A stretch of 64,000 nt of DNA, taken from assembly GCA_900540345.1 (NCBI GenBank), contig UQFK01000002.1, positions 124,001 through 188,000 on the forward strand, in the 5' to 3' direction. This DNA is from an uncultured Eggerthella sp. Its GTDB lineage: Bacteria > Actinomycetota > Coriobacteriia > Coriobacteriales > Eggerthellaceae. The position numbers were made by a program, and so were the translations under genes. Within the stretch, counting starts at the first letter, position 1; the number at the start of each line of letters is the position of its first letter. Below the pieces are notes generated by a model. That model ran no database searches. It saw only the letters and a list, made by a program, of their open reading frames with translations, and was not told where the DNA came from. This document shows, piece after piece, positions 17,229 through 26,347 of this stretch.

Positions 17229-18716
17229 ATGTCCTGGTCATCGGTAATCGATAAGAAGCAGATCCTGCCAAATCTCGCCTTCATCGTGGCGGTAGGCATC
17301 GTCTCGGCATTCACTTCGATCGTCCTGTGCCTGTGCGTGAATGCGGCCTACCACATCAGCCAGCAGGCAGCATGGACCGTCTTTTTCTTGCCGGTGCTTG
17401 GCATCATATCGCTTGCATTCTACAAGGCGATGAAACTGCCTTATGATTACAGTACCGATGATCTGGTCATGCAGATGCGCGAAAACAAGCCGGTCTCGCC
17501 CACTCTTGCCCCCGCGATCTTGGTCGGCACGTGCCTCACCACGCTGGGTGGTGGTGCGGTAGGCAAGGAATCGAGTGCTTTTCAGATGGGTGCCTCGATC
17601 GGCGAAGTGCTCTGTCGCGTCTTCAAGCTCAAGAATCTTTTCGTGAATAAGACCGATCGCAATGTGTATGGCTACGCTGCGTTGATGGGCATGTCCGCGA
17701 CATTCAGCGCTCTGTTCTTCGCTCCACTCGGTGCGGTCTTCTTGGTCTTCGAGCTCACTCGCTTCAAGACCTTCAGCCCTGCTCGCTTCATCGCACTCGT
17801 GGCTTCAGCATTCATCGCAGCTGCGATCGCCTATCCCTTCGGCATCGGCGATATCATCCCGCGTGTCTCCATCCCCTCTATCACCCCAGAGCTCATGCTC
17901 CAAGTCGTACTGATCGGCACGCTCGGTGGCATACTTGGTCGCTTCTTTGGCGGAAGCTTACGTGCCGTTCGCGCATGGCAGCGCAAGAAGATCCGCCATC
18001 CTTATATCTCGGTCGCGCTCGTTGGTGTGGCCATCGCTATCCTTGTCATGGTCTTCAGCCTGCAAACCTTCGAGGGTGGCGGCATGAACCTTTTGAAGCA
18101 GGCTGCGGCTGGCTCGATCGGCACCTGGGATTTCGCGATCAAAGCAGCGCTGGTGTTTCTTGCACTGGCCTCGGGCTTCAAGGGTGGCGAGATCATGCCG
18201 ACACTCGTTATCGGTGGTCTTTTGGGGTGCTCCCTTGGCCAGCTTGTAGGCATTGATGCTTCCTTTGCTACCGCGATCGGCGTCATGACCTTCTTCGCAG
18301 GCATGAGCCGCTGTCCTATCGCAGCGTTCTTCCTTGGCTTCGAGGTCTTCGGCATCGAGATCATCCCCTACCTTATCGTTGGCATCGCGTTCGCTTATTT
18401 CGGCAGCCACGACATCGGTTATTACGGAAGAGGTGTTCGTCTCGAAGCACACAACACACGTGCTCGCAAAAACTTCATCAAGCACTTCATCGAGAAGAAT
18501 CCTTCAGCAGCAAAGATGTTCGAAACGCTCGAAGAGCAATCAAATGAATGGTCGGATGCAGCAGAACGTAGCGCTCGTAAAGAAGCACGCGAGGAAGTAT
18601 TGCCCGAGTTTTCTCGGGAGGAACTCGAACATTTAGAACAGCAACGCCAACACGAACAGACGGCACATTCGCAGCCATCAAGCTCACCCGATGCAAACGA
18701 CAAAATCGATCAATGA
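17229..18716 (+). CDS. ClC family chloride channel/transporter
   Basis: A 495-residue ClC protein with about ten to twelve membrane helices. The motif GGGAVGKESSAFQMG near 107-121 corresponds to the GREGP selectivity segment (Glu114 is the probable gating Glu), and GFKGGEIMPTLVIGG corresponds to the GxFxP segment. The first selectivity motif (GSGIP) is replaced by DYSTDDLVMQM, as in the divergent voltage-gated ClC-like branch of gut bacteria. A soluble tail of about 90 residues is strongly charged and probably helical or coiled-coil (ERSARKEAREEV, SREELEHLEQQ); no CBS domain is present. Start at 17229 has only a weak ribosome site. A very short 31-codon frame overlapping its stop is not considered a gene. 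Confidence 0.88.
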   Translation: MSWSSVIDKKQILPNLAFIVAVGIVSAFTSIVLCLCVNAAYHISQQAAWTVFFLPVLGIISLAFYKAMKLPYDYSTDDLVMQMRENKPVSPTLAPAILVGTCLTTLGGGAVGKESSAFQMGASIGEVLCRVFKLKNLFVNKTDRNVYGYAALMGMSATFSALFFAPLGAVFLVFELTRFKTFSPARFIALVASAFIAAAIAYPFGIGDIIPRVSIPSITPELMLQVVLIGTLGGILGRFFGGSLRAVRAWQRKKIRHPYISVALVGVAIAILVMVFSLQTFEGGGMNLLKQAAAGSIGTWDFAIKAALVFLALASGFKGGEIMPTLVIGGLLGCSLGQLVGIDASFATAIGVMTFFAGMSRCPIAAFFLGFEVFGIEIIPYLIVGIAFAYFGSHDIGYYGRGVRLEAHNTRARKNFIKHFIEKNPSAAKMFETLEEQSNEWSDAAERSARKEAREEVLPEFSREELEHLEQQRQHEQTAHSQPSSSPDANDKIDQ

Positions 18717-18871
18717 TCGATGTCGCAGGCATGGATGCGGGTGCGACCATGAACAAAGCATGGGATGAGATCTGCCAGCTTAAAGCTTTGCTTGCGCCAC
18801 TTTCTTAATCTCGTCCGATCGGCAACAAGGCACACAAGCCTTGCGCCGTTACAGGTGCGCTTTGGCTGATC

Positions 18872-20065
18872 CTAGATACGGCTTGCCTGATCAGGGTTCA
18901 TCGTCATGGTCTGGAAACGCTCTTGCATGTACTCATTGCTATAGTGCTGCGCCATCCATTCCTCAAGTCCGCTTCGCGGCGCATAGCCTGCTTCGCGCAA
19001 ATACCAACAATCGATGGTCTGTACGGTCATGACCACGTCGATCGTCATAAGCACCATGCAGACCGACGTAAGCCCATAGCGCCACTTCCAAGGAATCTTA
19101 TCGATACCCCATAACAATATGGGCAGCAACAGCTTGACCCACACCACACCAAGCAAGCCCCAAAAACACATGAACATAAAGTTCGTACGCCCATCGATAG
19201 AGAGAAACGTACCCGAGTAATTCCATGCCACGATGCCGAAGGCATATTGCATGATCCAGCTGACGAAGAACTCGAAACACCCACCAATGACGGCCGAAAC
19301 CAAGAAGATGATCGGAATCGGTTTGTCATGGAATCGGTTGAGCGCAACGGTCATGAGCAGTCCCCCGAACCCATAGATCGGCGAGAAGGGACCATACAAA
19401 AGCCCTGCGCGATCCTGGTATTCATGGAATATGATCAGATGGAACAGCGTTTCGATAGCGAGTCCGAGCACGCTACACACCACGAAGATCCAAAACAAAT
19501 TGAAGAAATTCAGGGTGATATAGCCCTTCAGAGGACGACGATCGTCGACCTTATGTTCGAATGCGCGACGCGCTTCGGGATCGAGCTTTGCTGCATGTTT
19601 TGAGAGCAAGCGCTCTTGCGCAAGCTCAGGATCCATATAGACCGTAACGACCGCTAAGAAAACAAGCTCGACAAGATAGATGATATGAAGCCAGCTCAAA
19701 CCATAGAGCAGCATCATTGCAAGAAACGATACGCACACCAACGCGACCGTGGCGATGGCAAGCTGTTCGCCGCCCTTGCTCTTATTCTGATACAATCGCT
19801 CACCCAATATGGCAAACAGTACAATGGCCCCTACTGCCATGAATGCGATCGCAAGCGCGATGATGATGTTAGCAAGCGTAAGATGGCTGCTCAGATGCTG
19901 TGCGATATTAATGCCGAGCGATACGAGCAGCGCTGCTGAAGCGGCAGCACATAAAAAGCAGAGGAGACCAAACGCCTTCAGGGTCTTCGGTGAGAAATCT
20001 TGATAGGGAAAATCTTCATCTGGTGTCGGAAGTTGGATCTTGCCCCATATGTCCTTGAATCTCAT
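18872..20065 (-). CDS. CmpB-type putative ABC transporter permease (multi-spanning membrane protein)
   Basis: The 397-residue protein has five helices in the first 150 residues and, from about 180 to the end, the domain named ABC_trans_CmpB (putative ABC transporter permease type II): LLYGPFSPIYGFGGLLM near 230, SAVIGGCFEFFVSWIM near 265, and a WNYSGTFLSIDGRTN segment. The domain is common in Firmicutes and Coriobacteriia and has no proven transport role. The linker at 150-180 is charged (ERLLSKHAAKLDPEARR). It is a single gene convergent with the ClC gene. The 155 bases between them hold only an imperfect hairpin near 18836-18866. Confidence 0.8.
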   Translation of the reverse strand: MRFKDIWGKIQLPTPDEDFPYQDFSPKTLKAFGLLCFLCAAASAALLVSLGINIAQHLSSHLTLANIIIALAIAFMAVGAIVLFAILGERLYQNKSKGGEQLAIATVALVCVSFLAMMLLYGLSWLHIIYLVELVFLAVVTVYMDPELAQERLLSKHAAKLDPEARRAFEHKVDDRRPLKGYITLNFFNLFWIFVVCSVLGLAIETLFHLIIFHEYQDRAGLLYGPFSPIYGFGGLLMTVALNRFHDKPIPIIFLVSAVIGGCFEFFVSWIMQYAFGIVAWNYSGTFLSIDGRTNFMFMCFWGLLGVVWVKLLLPILLWGIDKIPWKWRYGLTSVCMVLMTIDVVMTVQTIDCWYLREAGYAPRSGLEEWMAQHYSNEYMQERFQTMTMNPDQASRI

Positions 20066-20187
20066 GATCGCCCCTGAATATGATCTTATTTGCTCATGAC
20101 GAGTAGGCTATCACAATTTCAGCATGCGACCTGCATCGTTCGGAGCACGATACCTTTTTGACACCCGAGATGAGTCGATCTTATGGG

Positions 20188-20216
20188 TTGACCCCAAACA
20201 TTTGTTCGCATACTAT
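20188..20216 (+). promoter_or_regulatory. Promoter with LexA/SOS-box-like operator, DNA-metabolism pair
   Basis: TTGACC (20188-20193) and TACTAT (20211-20216) are 17 bases apart. The spacer contains AAACATTTGTTCG (20196-20208), close to the actinobacterial SOS box TCGAAC-N4-GTTCGA (9 of 12 fixed positions, with an intact GTTCG half). A repressor here would block RNA polymerase directly. Predicted transcription start near 20222 gives a 22-base leader. Confidence 0.6.
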
Positions 20217-20243
20217 AGAGACACGAAAGCGAACAGGTGTACG

Positions 20244-21662
20244 ATGGATATAGCTGAAAAACTCGAAGTTCTTGCAGATGCTGCAAAATACGATGTCGCC
20301 TGCACCTCGTCAGGTGTCGATCGCGATGCGCAAGCCGGCAAGCTCGGCAACGCCTCTGCTGCGGGGATCTGTCATAGCTTCACAGCAGACGGTCGTTGTG
20401 TCACGCTACTCAAAGTACTGCTCAGCAATGCGTGCATCTATAACTGCGCCTACTGCGTCAATCGCATCAGCAATGAAGGGGCTCGCACTACTTTTGAACC
20501 GCGCGAACTAGCCGATCTCACCATCAGCTTCTATCGGCGCAACTATATCGAAGGACTCTTCCTTAGCTCTGGCGTAGTACGCAGCCCAGACTTTACAACC
20601 GAACTCATGATCGAGGCCTTGCGCATCTTACGTGAAGAATACGAGTTTCGCGGCTACATCCATGCCAAAGCGATCCCTGGCACTTCAGCCGATTTGCTCG
20701 CTACGCTCGGCCAGCTCGCCGATCGTATGAGCGTCAACCTCGAATTACCTTCCCAAAAAAGCCTTCAGCTGCTCGCTCCTGACAAGAGTAAGCACGACAT
20801 CCTTTCGCCGATGCATTTCATCAAGCAGGGCATCGAAGAATCGCGCGACACTCGCCGCCTCATGAAGAAGAACGCGCACACAACCTATCTCACCAAACGC
20901 ACCACTGCTCTTGCCAAATCGCGCGGCAGCGAGCGCACGTTCGCGCCTGCAGGCCAATCAACGCAAATGATCATCGGTGCAACACCCGAGAGCGACTATC
21001 AGATCCTCAATCTCTCATCTGCGCTCTATCAGAAGCTCTCACTCAAACGCGTGTTCTTCAGTGCTTACCTTCCCGTAAACGAAGATGTGCGCCTTCCGCG
21101 CGTGCATAGCGTAGCGCTCAACCGCGAACACCGCCTCTACCAAGCCGACTGGCTCATGCGCTTCTATCGCTTCGATGTGGAAGAGATCATCGACCGAGAA
21201 CACCCTTTTCTCGATCTTGATGTCGATCCTAAAGCGAATTGGGCGCTCAACCATCTGGATTTCTTTCCTATCGAAGTGAACAGAGCGCCCTATGCAAGTC
21301 TCTTGCGTGTTCCCGGAATCGGTGTGCGAGGTGCAAAGCTGATCATGAACGCACGCAAGACCCACGTACTGCGTGAACCTGAATTGCGCAAACTCGGTAT
21401 CGCATTCAAACGTGCTCGTTTCTTCATCACATGCCAAGGCAAATACCAAGGCGGCAGCACAACATTTGATCGTGGCTCGCTACGCGCTCATCTTGCCGCC
21501 CCCATTCAAGGCGGAAGGCATGGCAGTAGATCAGCGCACGTTGCAACTGGACAGATGAGCCTGTTCGATCCTGTTCCCTACGATCAACTTCTCACAGAGC
21601 ACGACACAGACGCTCTATCTTGCGCGCCTCGCAGCCTACCTGCGCTTGAGGAGGCATCGTAG
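20244..21662 (+). CDS. Putative DNA modification/repair radical SAM protein (TIGR03916 type)
   Basis: Start taken at ATG 20244, just after the promoter and with AGGTG upstream; the product is 472 residues. The radical SAM cluster motif is CIYNCAYC (Cys64, Cys68, Cys71), and SSGVVRSPD and NLELPSQKSLQLLAPDK follow as SAM and barrel elements. Near 350-370 is a helix-hairpin-helix motif, LLRVPGIGVRGAKLIMNAR, a DNA-binding element. The family occurs next to a TIGR03915-type protein, as here. Its reaction is not known; repair or modification of DNA is inferred from HhH, partner and the SOS-like promoter. The C-terminal 60 residues are variable and include a QMSLFDPVPY segment. The gene is followed by its partner after three bases. 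Confidence 0.88.
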   Translation: MDIAEKLEVLADAAKYDVACTSSGVDRDAQAGKLGNASAAGICHSFTADGRCVTLLKVLLSNACIYNCAYCVNRISNEGARTTFEPRELADLTISFYRRNYIEGLFLSSGVVRSPDFTTELMIEALRILREEYEFRGYIHAKAIPGTSADLLATLGQLADRMSVNLELPSQKSLQLLAPDKSKHDILSPMHFIKQGIEESRDTRRLMKKNAHTTYLTKRTTALAKSRGSERTFAPAGQSTQMIIGATPESDYQILNLSSALYQKLSLKRVFFSAYLPVNEDVRLPRVHSVALNREHRLYQADWLMRFYRFDVEEIIDREHPFLDLDVDPKANWALNHLDFFPIEVNRAPYASLLRVPGIGVRGAKLIMNARKTHVLREPELRKLGIAFKRARFFITCQGKYQGGSTTFDRGSLRAHLAAPIQGGRHGSRSAHVATGQMSLFDPVPYDQLLTEHDTDALSCAPRSLPALEEAS

Positions 21663-21665
21663 TCT

Positions 21666-22529
21666 ATGCATCGCATCTCGCCAGACAACATCGCCTATCT
21701 TTATGATGGGAGTGTCGAAGGGCTGCTCAGCGCAGTGTTCAAAGCCTATGAGCATCATGAGGTTCCGATCGATCTCTGCCCTGCGGCCCGCCATCAACCG
21801 CGTCTAGGACAAGAAGTTCGATCGATAGAGACCGACATCGAGCTAGCACTACGCGTTCAACGGGGGATCTGTAAAAACGCAGGATATGCCATCTTCAACA
21901 TCATCAAGACTGCTGCGCTTGCAGACGACCCTTCCACCGGCATCTCCATCTATCATTTCATTCGCTATTGCATGGATAAGCGTCATGCAGCTGACTTCTC
22001 TCAAAACAGGAAAGGCGAGATGCTCAAGCGCTCTCGACTTACTGGAGCTGGATGCGGTCCTGCCATCCTGAAAGGATCAGCCGCGCCTGCAATCTTGCAT
22101 CCTTGCGTCGAACCAGTTTTAAAGCTCGAGCGCTTCGTACAGAATGAACGCCATCACATCATCCAGTTCCTGCGATTCGAAGAACTGGAAGGTGGTTTGT
22201 GGTGCGCGCGATGCAATCCCAAAGCGTCAGTGGTGCCTCTCATCATGGACTGGTTTGCAGCACGCTTCAATATCCAGCCGTTCGTGATCTATGACGAGAA
22301 CCATCATCTTGCTGGTGTGTATGAAGGCAAAGACTGGCATTTGGTCAAGACCGATACCTTCACTCCTCCGCCCTGCAGCGAAAACGAGCTGGTCATGCAA
22401 GAAGCATGGAAACGCTTCTATAACACGCTCACGATAGAGGCACGCTACAACCCCGAACTTCGACGCCACTTCATGCCAAAGCGCTTTTGGAAGAACATCA
22501 CCGAGGTAAAGGATATGGCTTCCGCCTAA
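21666..22529 (+). CDS. TIGR03915-type DNA metabolism protein (DUF4130 domain)
   Basis: This 287-residue protein matches the family found as the partner of the radical SAM DNA protein: IAYLYDGSVEGLLSAVFKAYE at the start, then a helical domain, and a C-terminal DUF4130 region with FLRFEELEGGLWCARCNP and MDWFAARFNIQPFVIYDENHHLAGVYEGKDW. In some bacteria the same domain is fused to a uracil-DNA-glycosylase-like (UdgX) protein, which supports a DNA-lesion role; biochemical function is not known to me. AGGAGG lies 11 bases before the ATG. Start and stop leave three bases to the upstream gene, so it is co-transcribed and presumably shares the SOS-like control. Confidence 0.85.
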   Translation: MHRISPDNIAYLYDGSVEGLLSAVFKAYEHHEVPIDLCPAARHQPRLGQEVRSIETDIELALRVQRGICKNAGYAIFNIIKTAALADDPSTGISIYHFIRYCMDKRHAADFSQNRKGEMLKRSRLTGAGCGPAILKGSAAPAILHPCVEPVLKLERFVQNERHHIIQFLRFEELEGGLWCARCNPKASVVPLIMDWFAARFNIQPFVIYDENHHLAGVYEGKDWHLVKTDTFTPPPCSENELVMQEAWKRFYNTLTIEARYNPELRRHFMPKRFWKNITEVKDMASA

Positions 22530-22604
22530 CGATTCTCTGCACTTTATTCAACCAAAGTGGCACTCGATTGGCGTATCATTCTTTGAATCAATCTGTCGAG
22601 GGAA

Positions 22605-22623
22605 AGCGAATCCTACATTCGCT
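22605..22623 (+). other. Small perfect hairpin upstream of serC
   Basis: AGCGAAT-CCTAC-ATTCGCT, 34 bases before the serC start and followed by a T-rich but interrupted stretch. It may be a weak terminator for the DNA-metabolism pair or part of the serC leader. Confidence 0.35.
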
Positions 22624-22656
22624 CCTTATTTATTGAAGATCCGATGGGGGATAGCT

Positions 22657-23739
22657 ATGACACGCGTTTACAATTTCTCTGCTGGCCCAGCAGTTCTGCC
22701 TGAAGAGGTGCTCAAAGAAGCTGCTGATGAGATGATGGATTACCGCGGATGCGGCATGTCGGTCATGGAAATGAGCCACCGCTCGAAGACCTTCGAGGGC
22801 ATCATCACCGAGGCTGAAGCCGATCTGCGTGAGCTGCTCAGCATTCCGGATGAATACGCGGTGCTCTTCTTGCAGGGTGGCGCTTCACAGCAATTCGCCG
22901 CTATTCCGATGAACCTGATGCTCGATGGCAAAGCAGACTACATCGTCTCAGGCTCTTGGTCGAAGAAAGCATTCAAAGAGGCTCAGATCTTTGGCGATGC
23001 GCAATGTCTTGCCTCCAGCGAAGATGGCAACTTCTCCTACATTCCTGATTGCAAGGATCTTCCGATCCGCGCAGATGCTGACTATGTCTACATCTGCGAG
23101 AACGAGACCATCTATGGCACGAAGTATCACGAGCTTCCCGACACAAAGGGCAAGCCTCTCGTTGCGGACGTTTCTTCTTGTTTTCTCTCTGAGCCGGTAG
23201 ACATCACCAAGTATGACGTGATGTATGGCGGTGTTCAGAAGAACATCGGCCCTGCTGGCGTGGTCATCGATATCATCCGCAAGGATCTTATCAAAGACGA
23301 GACGTTGCCCAACACTCCTACCATGTTGAAATGGAAGACCCAGCTCGACAATGATTCGCTCTACAACACTCCACCTGCCTATGGCATCTACATCTGCGGC
23401 AAAGTGTTCAAATGGATCAAGAATATGGGCGGTCTTGAGGTTATGGGGCAGCACAATCGCGAGAAAGCTCAGATCCTCTACGACTTCCTCGATAACTCCG
23501 ATCTGTTCATGGGAACAGCCCGCCGTGAAGATCGCTCCATCATGAACGTGCCATTCATCACGGGTGATCCAAAGCTCGACGAGCTTTTCGTTGCAGAAGC
23601 AAAGAAGCATGGAATCGAGAGCATCAAGGGCCATCGCAGCGTCGGCGGCATGCGTGCAAGCATCTATAATGCGATGCCCAAAGCAGGCGTTGAAGCGCTG
23701 GTCGCTTTCATGAAGGAATTCGAATTGGAGCACAAATAA
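22657..23739 (+). CDS. serC: Phosphoserine aminotransferase SerC
   Basis: SerC transfers the amino group of glutamate to 3-phosphohydroxypyruvate in serine biosynthesis and can also serve pyridoxal phosphate synthesis. The 360-residue protein begins MTRVYNFSAGPAVLPEEVL, the class V aminotransferase SerC signature. PLP-site elements are LQGGASQQFA, SGSWSKKAF, DVSSCFLSEP and the lysine in YGGVQKNIGPAG (Lys195). The C-terminal IKGHRSVGGMRASIYNAM block binds the substrate phosphate. Start ATG 22657 follows GGGGGA; an upstream in-frame ATG lacks one. serA and serB are not in the window. Confidence 0.95.
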   Translation: MTRVYNFSAGPAVLPEEVLKEAADEMMDYRGCGMSVMEMSHRSKTFEGIITEAEADLRELLSIPDEYAVLFLQGGASQQFAAIPMNLMLDGKADYIVSGSWSKKAFKEAQIFGDAQCLASSEDGNFSYIPDCKDLPIRADADYVYICENETIYGTKYHELPDTKGKPLVADVSSCFLSEPVDITKYDVMYGGVQKNIGPAGVVIDIIRKDLIKDETLPNTPTMLKWKTQLDNDSLYNTPPAYGIYICGKVFKWIKNMGGLEVMGQHNREKAQILYDFLDNSDLFMGTARREDRSIMNVPFITGDPKLDELFVAEAKKHGIESIKGHRSVGGMRASIYNAMPKAGVEALVAFMKEFELEHK

Positions 23740-23770
23740 GCCTGAAGAGCTTCTCGTCCCTGATCGAAAC

Positions 23771-23813
23771 AACACCGATGCGCAAGGAAGAGCGCGTCGG
23801 TGTTTTCTTTTCT
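23771..23813 (+). terminator. Rho-independent terminator after serC
   Basis: AACACCGA-TG-CGC pairs with GCG-CG-TCGGTGTT around an AAGGAAGA loop, followed by a TTTTCTTTTCT tail, 32 bases after the serC stop. Confidence 0.75.
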
Positions 23814-23896
23814 CTGGAGGCTTTATGCGTCGAGCACGACCAAGGAAGGGCTCTCATGGTTGCTCTTATCAGGAAACAGAAAACCGATCGTGCATA

Positions 23897-25558
23897 TCAG
23901 AGCTTTTTGTTTCTGCGATAGACATCGACCGCGATCCAAAGCGATAGAACAATTGCGACCGCAAACTCGATGAACGCCAAGATAGGCATACCGAATATAT
24001 GAGCCTCATCAATCGCAAACGTGAGTAGTGCTGCACTGATGAGCAAACCTGCAACGATAAGGCCAATGGTCAAACGATTCAGAATGCGCGATATCTTCAT
24101 CATGGGTTCTGCAGAACCGAGCATCTCCATGTTCACCTTTAGCTGACCGCGCGAAAGCAGTCGCATCGTATCTCCAGAGTATTCTGCAGCGCGAAGCGCC
24201 CCCCTGCTCGCACCGTTCAGAGCAACGACCAAGTCTTTGAGCGCGTCCTTGAGTTCATCGGAATTCTCTTTTGTACGAGCGATATGCTTATTGATGATGT
24301 CGACCATGTTGAACGAACCAACGTACTCGAGCAGGGTTCCTTCCATGGTCACCAACCCGCGCGATACGAGCGTAACAGACGATGGCAGCGTCACCTTTGT
24401 TTGGCGTGTCACGTTTAAGATATCGCCCAAGAACTGGCCGATATCGATATTCTCGACTTCAAGAGCACTGTAGCGATCGAGAATAATATCGAGCTCTGCC
24501 AAAAGATGCGGCTGATCGATAGCAGCGAGATCATGGGCGACCGAGAAGGATAGGAGCGCTTCCATCAACTGACTAGAGCTGCGCATCCCAACTGCCTCGA
24601 CCGCGCTTTCGAACCCCATACGATCACGCGTATTCAAACGACCCATCAAACCTAGATCGAGATAGACGATCTGCCCTTCAGAGATGATGATATTGCCTGG
24701 GTGAGGATCGGCATGGAAAAAACCGTCTTCCAAGATCTGCTTGGCATAGTTCTCAAGCATCTTGTCGCCGATCTCGTCAAGATCGTATCCGTTATCGAGC
24801 AGCGTTTTGGTATCGCGAATCGAGATGCCCTCGATGTATTCCATCACCAGCACTTCTTCGCGACAGTACTCCATGTAAGGCTTCGGCGCACGTACATAGA
24901 CCACATCGGCATTCTTCTCGTTGAATTCAACCAGATTGCGCGCCTCGTTTAGAAAATCCGTCTCTTCGAGAAAGGTGACCCATAATTCTTCGACCACCTC
25001 GCGCAGGTCGACCATTTGGGCATCTTTCATATAATGCGAAAGGCGCTTAGCCACGCTGCGCATCACATCGATATCCTGAGCCATGGTCGTGCGTACCCCA
25101 GGACGCTGCACCTTAATAGCCACTGCTTGCCCATTGGTAAGATAGGCCTTATGCACCTGCGCGAGCGAAGCACTACCCAAAGGCATCGGATCGATGAGAG
25201 AAAAGATCTTCTCGCGATCGGCCCCGTAGATGGCATCGAGTGCGATAAGGACCGTCTCGAACGACATCGGCTCACATTCTTGCTGAAGCTGTGAGAGCGC
25301 TTTGCAATAGGCGTGCGGCAGTATCTCCGAGCGCGTCGAGAGCGTTTGACCTACCTTGATGAAGCTCGGGCCGAGATCTTCGAAGAGCGCCCGAAGTTCT
25401 TCGGGTGAGAAACCTTGCAGGAAGTTATGCTTACGCAAAATCGCGATGATCTCGCGCACCCGTTTTGCGCGCGCACTGCGACTGAGACCAAACTGATCTT
25501 CAGGGTCCACCTCGGCACGCGTTGTAAGAAAATGCTTTAGAAGCGTATTTTGCGCCAT
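23897..25558 (-). CDS. AarF/UbiB/ABC1 family atypical kinase
   Basis: A 553-residue member of the UbiB family. The family-specific KxGQ motif is FIKVGQ (Lys68 to Gln71), followed by QLQQECEPM, the alanine-rich nucleotide loop PLGSASLAQVHKA, VAIKVQRPG (ATP-site Lys), FFHADPHPGNI (catalytic loop) and YLDLGLMGRL (metal-binding Asp). Two membrane helices at the C-terminus (about 500-545) anchor it. UbiB homologues support quinone (here menaquinone) or lipid metabolism, by an ATPase rather than classical protein kinase activity; the exact partner is unknown. GGAGGGG precedes the ATG. It lies downstream of the phasin-like gene on the same strand with a hairpin between them. Confidence 0.88.
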   Translation of the reverse strand: MAQNTLLKHFLTTRAEVDPEDQFGLSRSARAKRVREIIAILRKHNFLQGFSPEELRALFEDLGPSFIKVGQTLSTRSEILPHAYCKALSQLQQECEPMSFETVLIALDAIYGADREKIFSLIDPMPLGSASLAQVHKAYLTNGQAVAIKVQRPGVRTTMAQDIDVMRSVAKRLSHYMKDAQMVDLREVVEELWVTFLEETDFLNEARNLVEFNEKNADVVYVRAPKPYMEYCREEVLVMEYIEGISIRDTKTLLDNGYDLDEIGDKMLENYAKQILEDGFFHADPHPGNIIISEGQIVYLDLGLMGRLNTRDRMGFESAVEAVGMRSSSQLMEALLSFSVAHDLAAIDQPHLLAELDIILDRYSALEVENIDIGQFLGDILNVTRQTKVTLPSSVTLVSRGLVTMEGTLLEYVGSFNMVDIINKHIARTKENSDELKDALKDLVVALNGASRGALRAAEYSGDTMRLLSRGQLKVNMEMLGSAEPMMKISRILNRLTIGLIVAGLLISAALLTFAIDEAHIFGMPILAFIEFAVAIVLSLWIAVDVYRRNKKL

Positions 25559-25636
25559 ATGAACCCCTCCTTCAATGTACGCATCGGGCGCAAACGCGCC
25601 ACCTTCATTCTACCTTGCCAAGCATCATTACCCAAG

Positions 25637-25676
25637 AAGGACGCACAGGTCACGCTCTCGCGATCCATGCGTCCTT
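25637..25676 (-). terminator. Probable terminator after the phasin-like gene
   Basis: Nine-base perfect arms AAGGACGCA/TGCGTCCTT around a 22-base loop that itself can fold (CGCGAGAGCG). On the minus strand it is followed by CTT, so the T tail is weak. It lies in the 182-base gap between the phasin-like gene and aarF, which holds no gene. Confidence 0.45.
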
Positions 25677-25740
25677 CCAAGCGATGCGCGATACAGATCA
25701 TGCGCGCATTGTATTGCGTCAGCTTTTCGAGCGGACTATT

Positions 25741-26064
25741 TTACTGAGCCTTGCCCGAGACAGCTGCTGCCGCAGCATCATCGGTCACTTTATTTGCCAG
25801 CTCGTTGACCTTTGCAACGAATTCTGCGCGCTGCTCGGGTGTCATCGCTTGTAGCTGAGCTGCCAGAGCCTCATCACGCACCTGAGCGATGGTGTCACTT
25901 GCTTTGTGCTGAAGTTCGGTATTGAGCTGCTTGCCTTGCTCGACAGTAAGCTCACCCTTCTCGATAAGGTTGTTCACCAGCTCATTTGCTCGCTCGCCCC
26001 CATAAGCCAGTGCGCCTACGCCTGCGAGAAAAATATCTTTGAAGCCATCACGAATATCTGCCAT
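25741..26064 (-). CDS. Phasin-like small helical protein
   Basis: The 107-residue protein starts MADIRDGFKDIFLAGVGALAYGG and continues with ELVNNLIEKGELTVEQGKQL, a pattern shared with phasin/PHA-granule-associated-like small proteins in Firmicutes and Actinobacteria; the rest is amphipathic helix rich in Ala, Gln and Glu with a heptad-like repeat. In many genomes this type of gene neighbours aarF, as here. There is no PHA synthase in the window, so granule binding is doubtful; a role in membrane or envelope regulation is only a guess. Start 26064 has GGGTGG upstream; an in-frame upstream extension exists but lacks similarity. Confidence 0.7.
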   Translation of the reverse strand: MADIRDGFKDIFLAGVGALAYGGERANELVNNLIEKGELTVEQGKQLNTELQHKASDTIAQVRDEALAAQLQAMTPEQRAEFVAKVNELANKVTDDAAAAAVSGKAQ

Positions 26065-26223
26065 GATCGGCACCACCCTTCTTATGTCCGTTTTCCCTAG
26101 GATAAAGTTTAGGCGTTTCGCGAGCGTGCTGAGCAAACTTCGCCGATTTCAAGCAAACCGTAACCCGCATGTCATCTAAGCTGAAAAGCACACAGGAAAC
26201 CAAAGGGTTAGGAGGGATTGTCC

Positions 26224-26346
26224 ATGGGCTTTCTCGAGGGAAAAACTGCGATCGTCACCGGAGGCGGACGAGCTGTTCTTGGCGACGGATCGTGCGGTTC
26301 GATCGGCTACGGTATTGCAACAACATACGCAAAAGAAGGAGAATGA
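26224..26346 (+). pseudogene. Truncated SDR oxidoreductase, N-terminal remnant
   Basis: A 40-codon frame with a strong AGGAGG ribosome site encodes MGFLEGKTAIVTGGGRAVL... up to GIATTYAKEGE, the first beta-alpha-beta of a short-chain dehydrogenase (nucleotide motif TGGG with an unusual insertion before SIGYGIA). It stops at TGA 26344-26346, one base before the ATG of an intact SDR. The remaining 200 or so residues, with the catalytic Tyr-Lys, are missing. This looks like the scar of a deletion between tandem SDR genes; the small frame now also carries the ribosome site (AAGAAGGAGA) of the next gene. Confidence 0.7.
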
Positions 26347-26347
26347 T

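Noticed and set aside
18713..18808. 31-codon frame overlapping the ClC stop codon
   Set aside because: Only 31 codons, no ribosome site of its own beyond overlap, no similarity.
18836..18866. Hairpin between the ClC and CmpB genes as a terminator
   Set aside because: Several mismatches and no T run on either strand.
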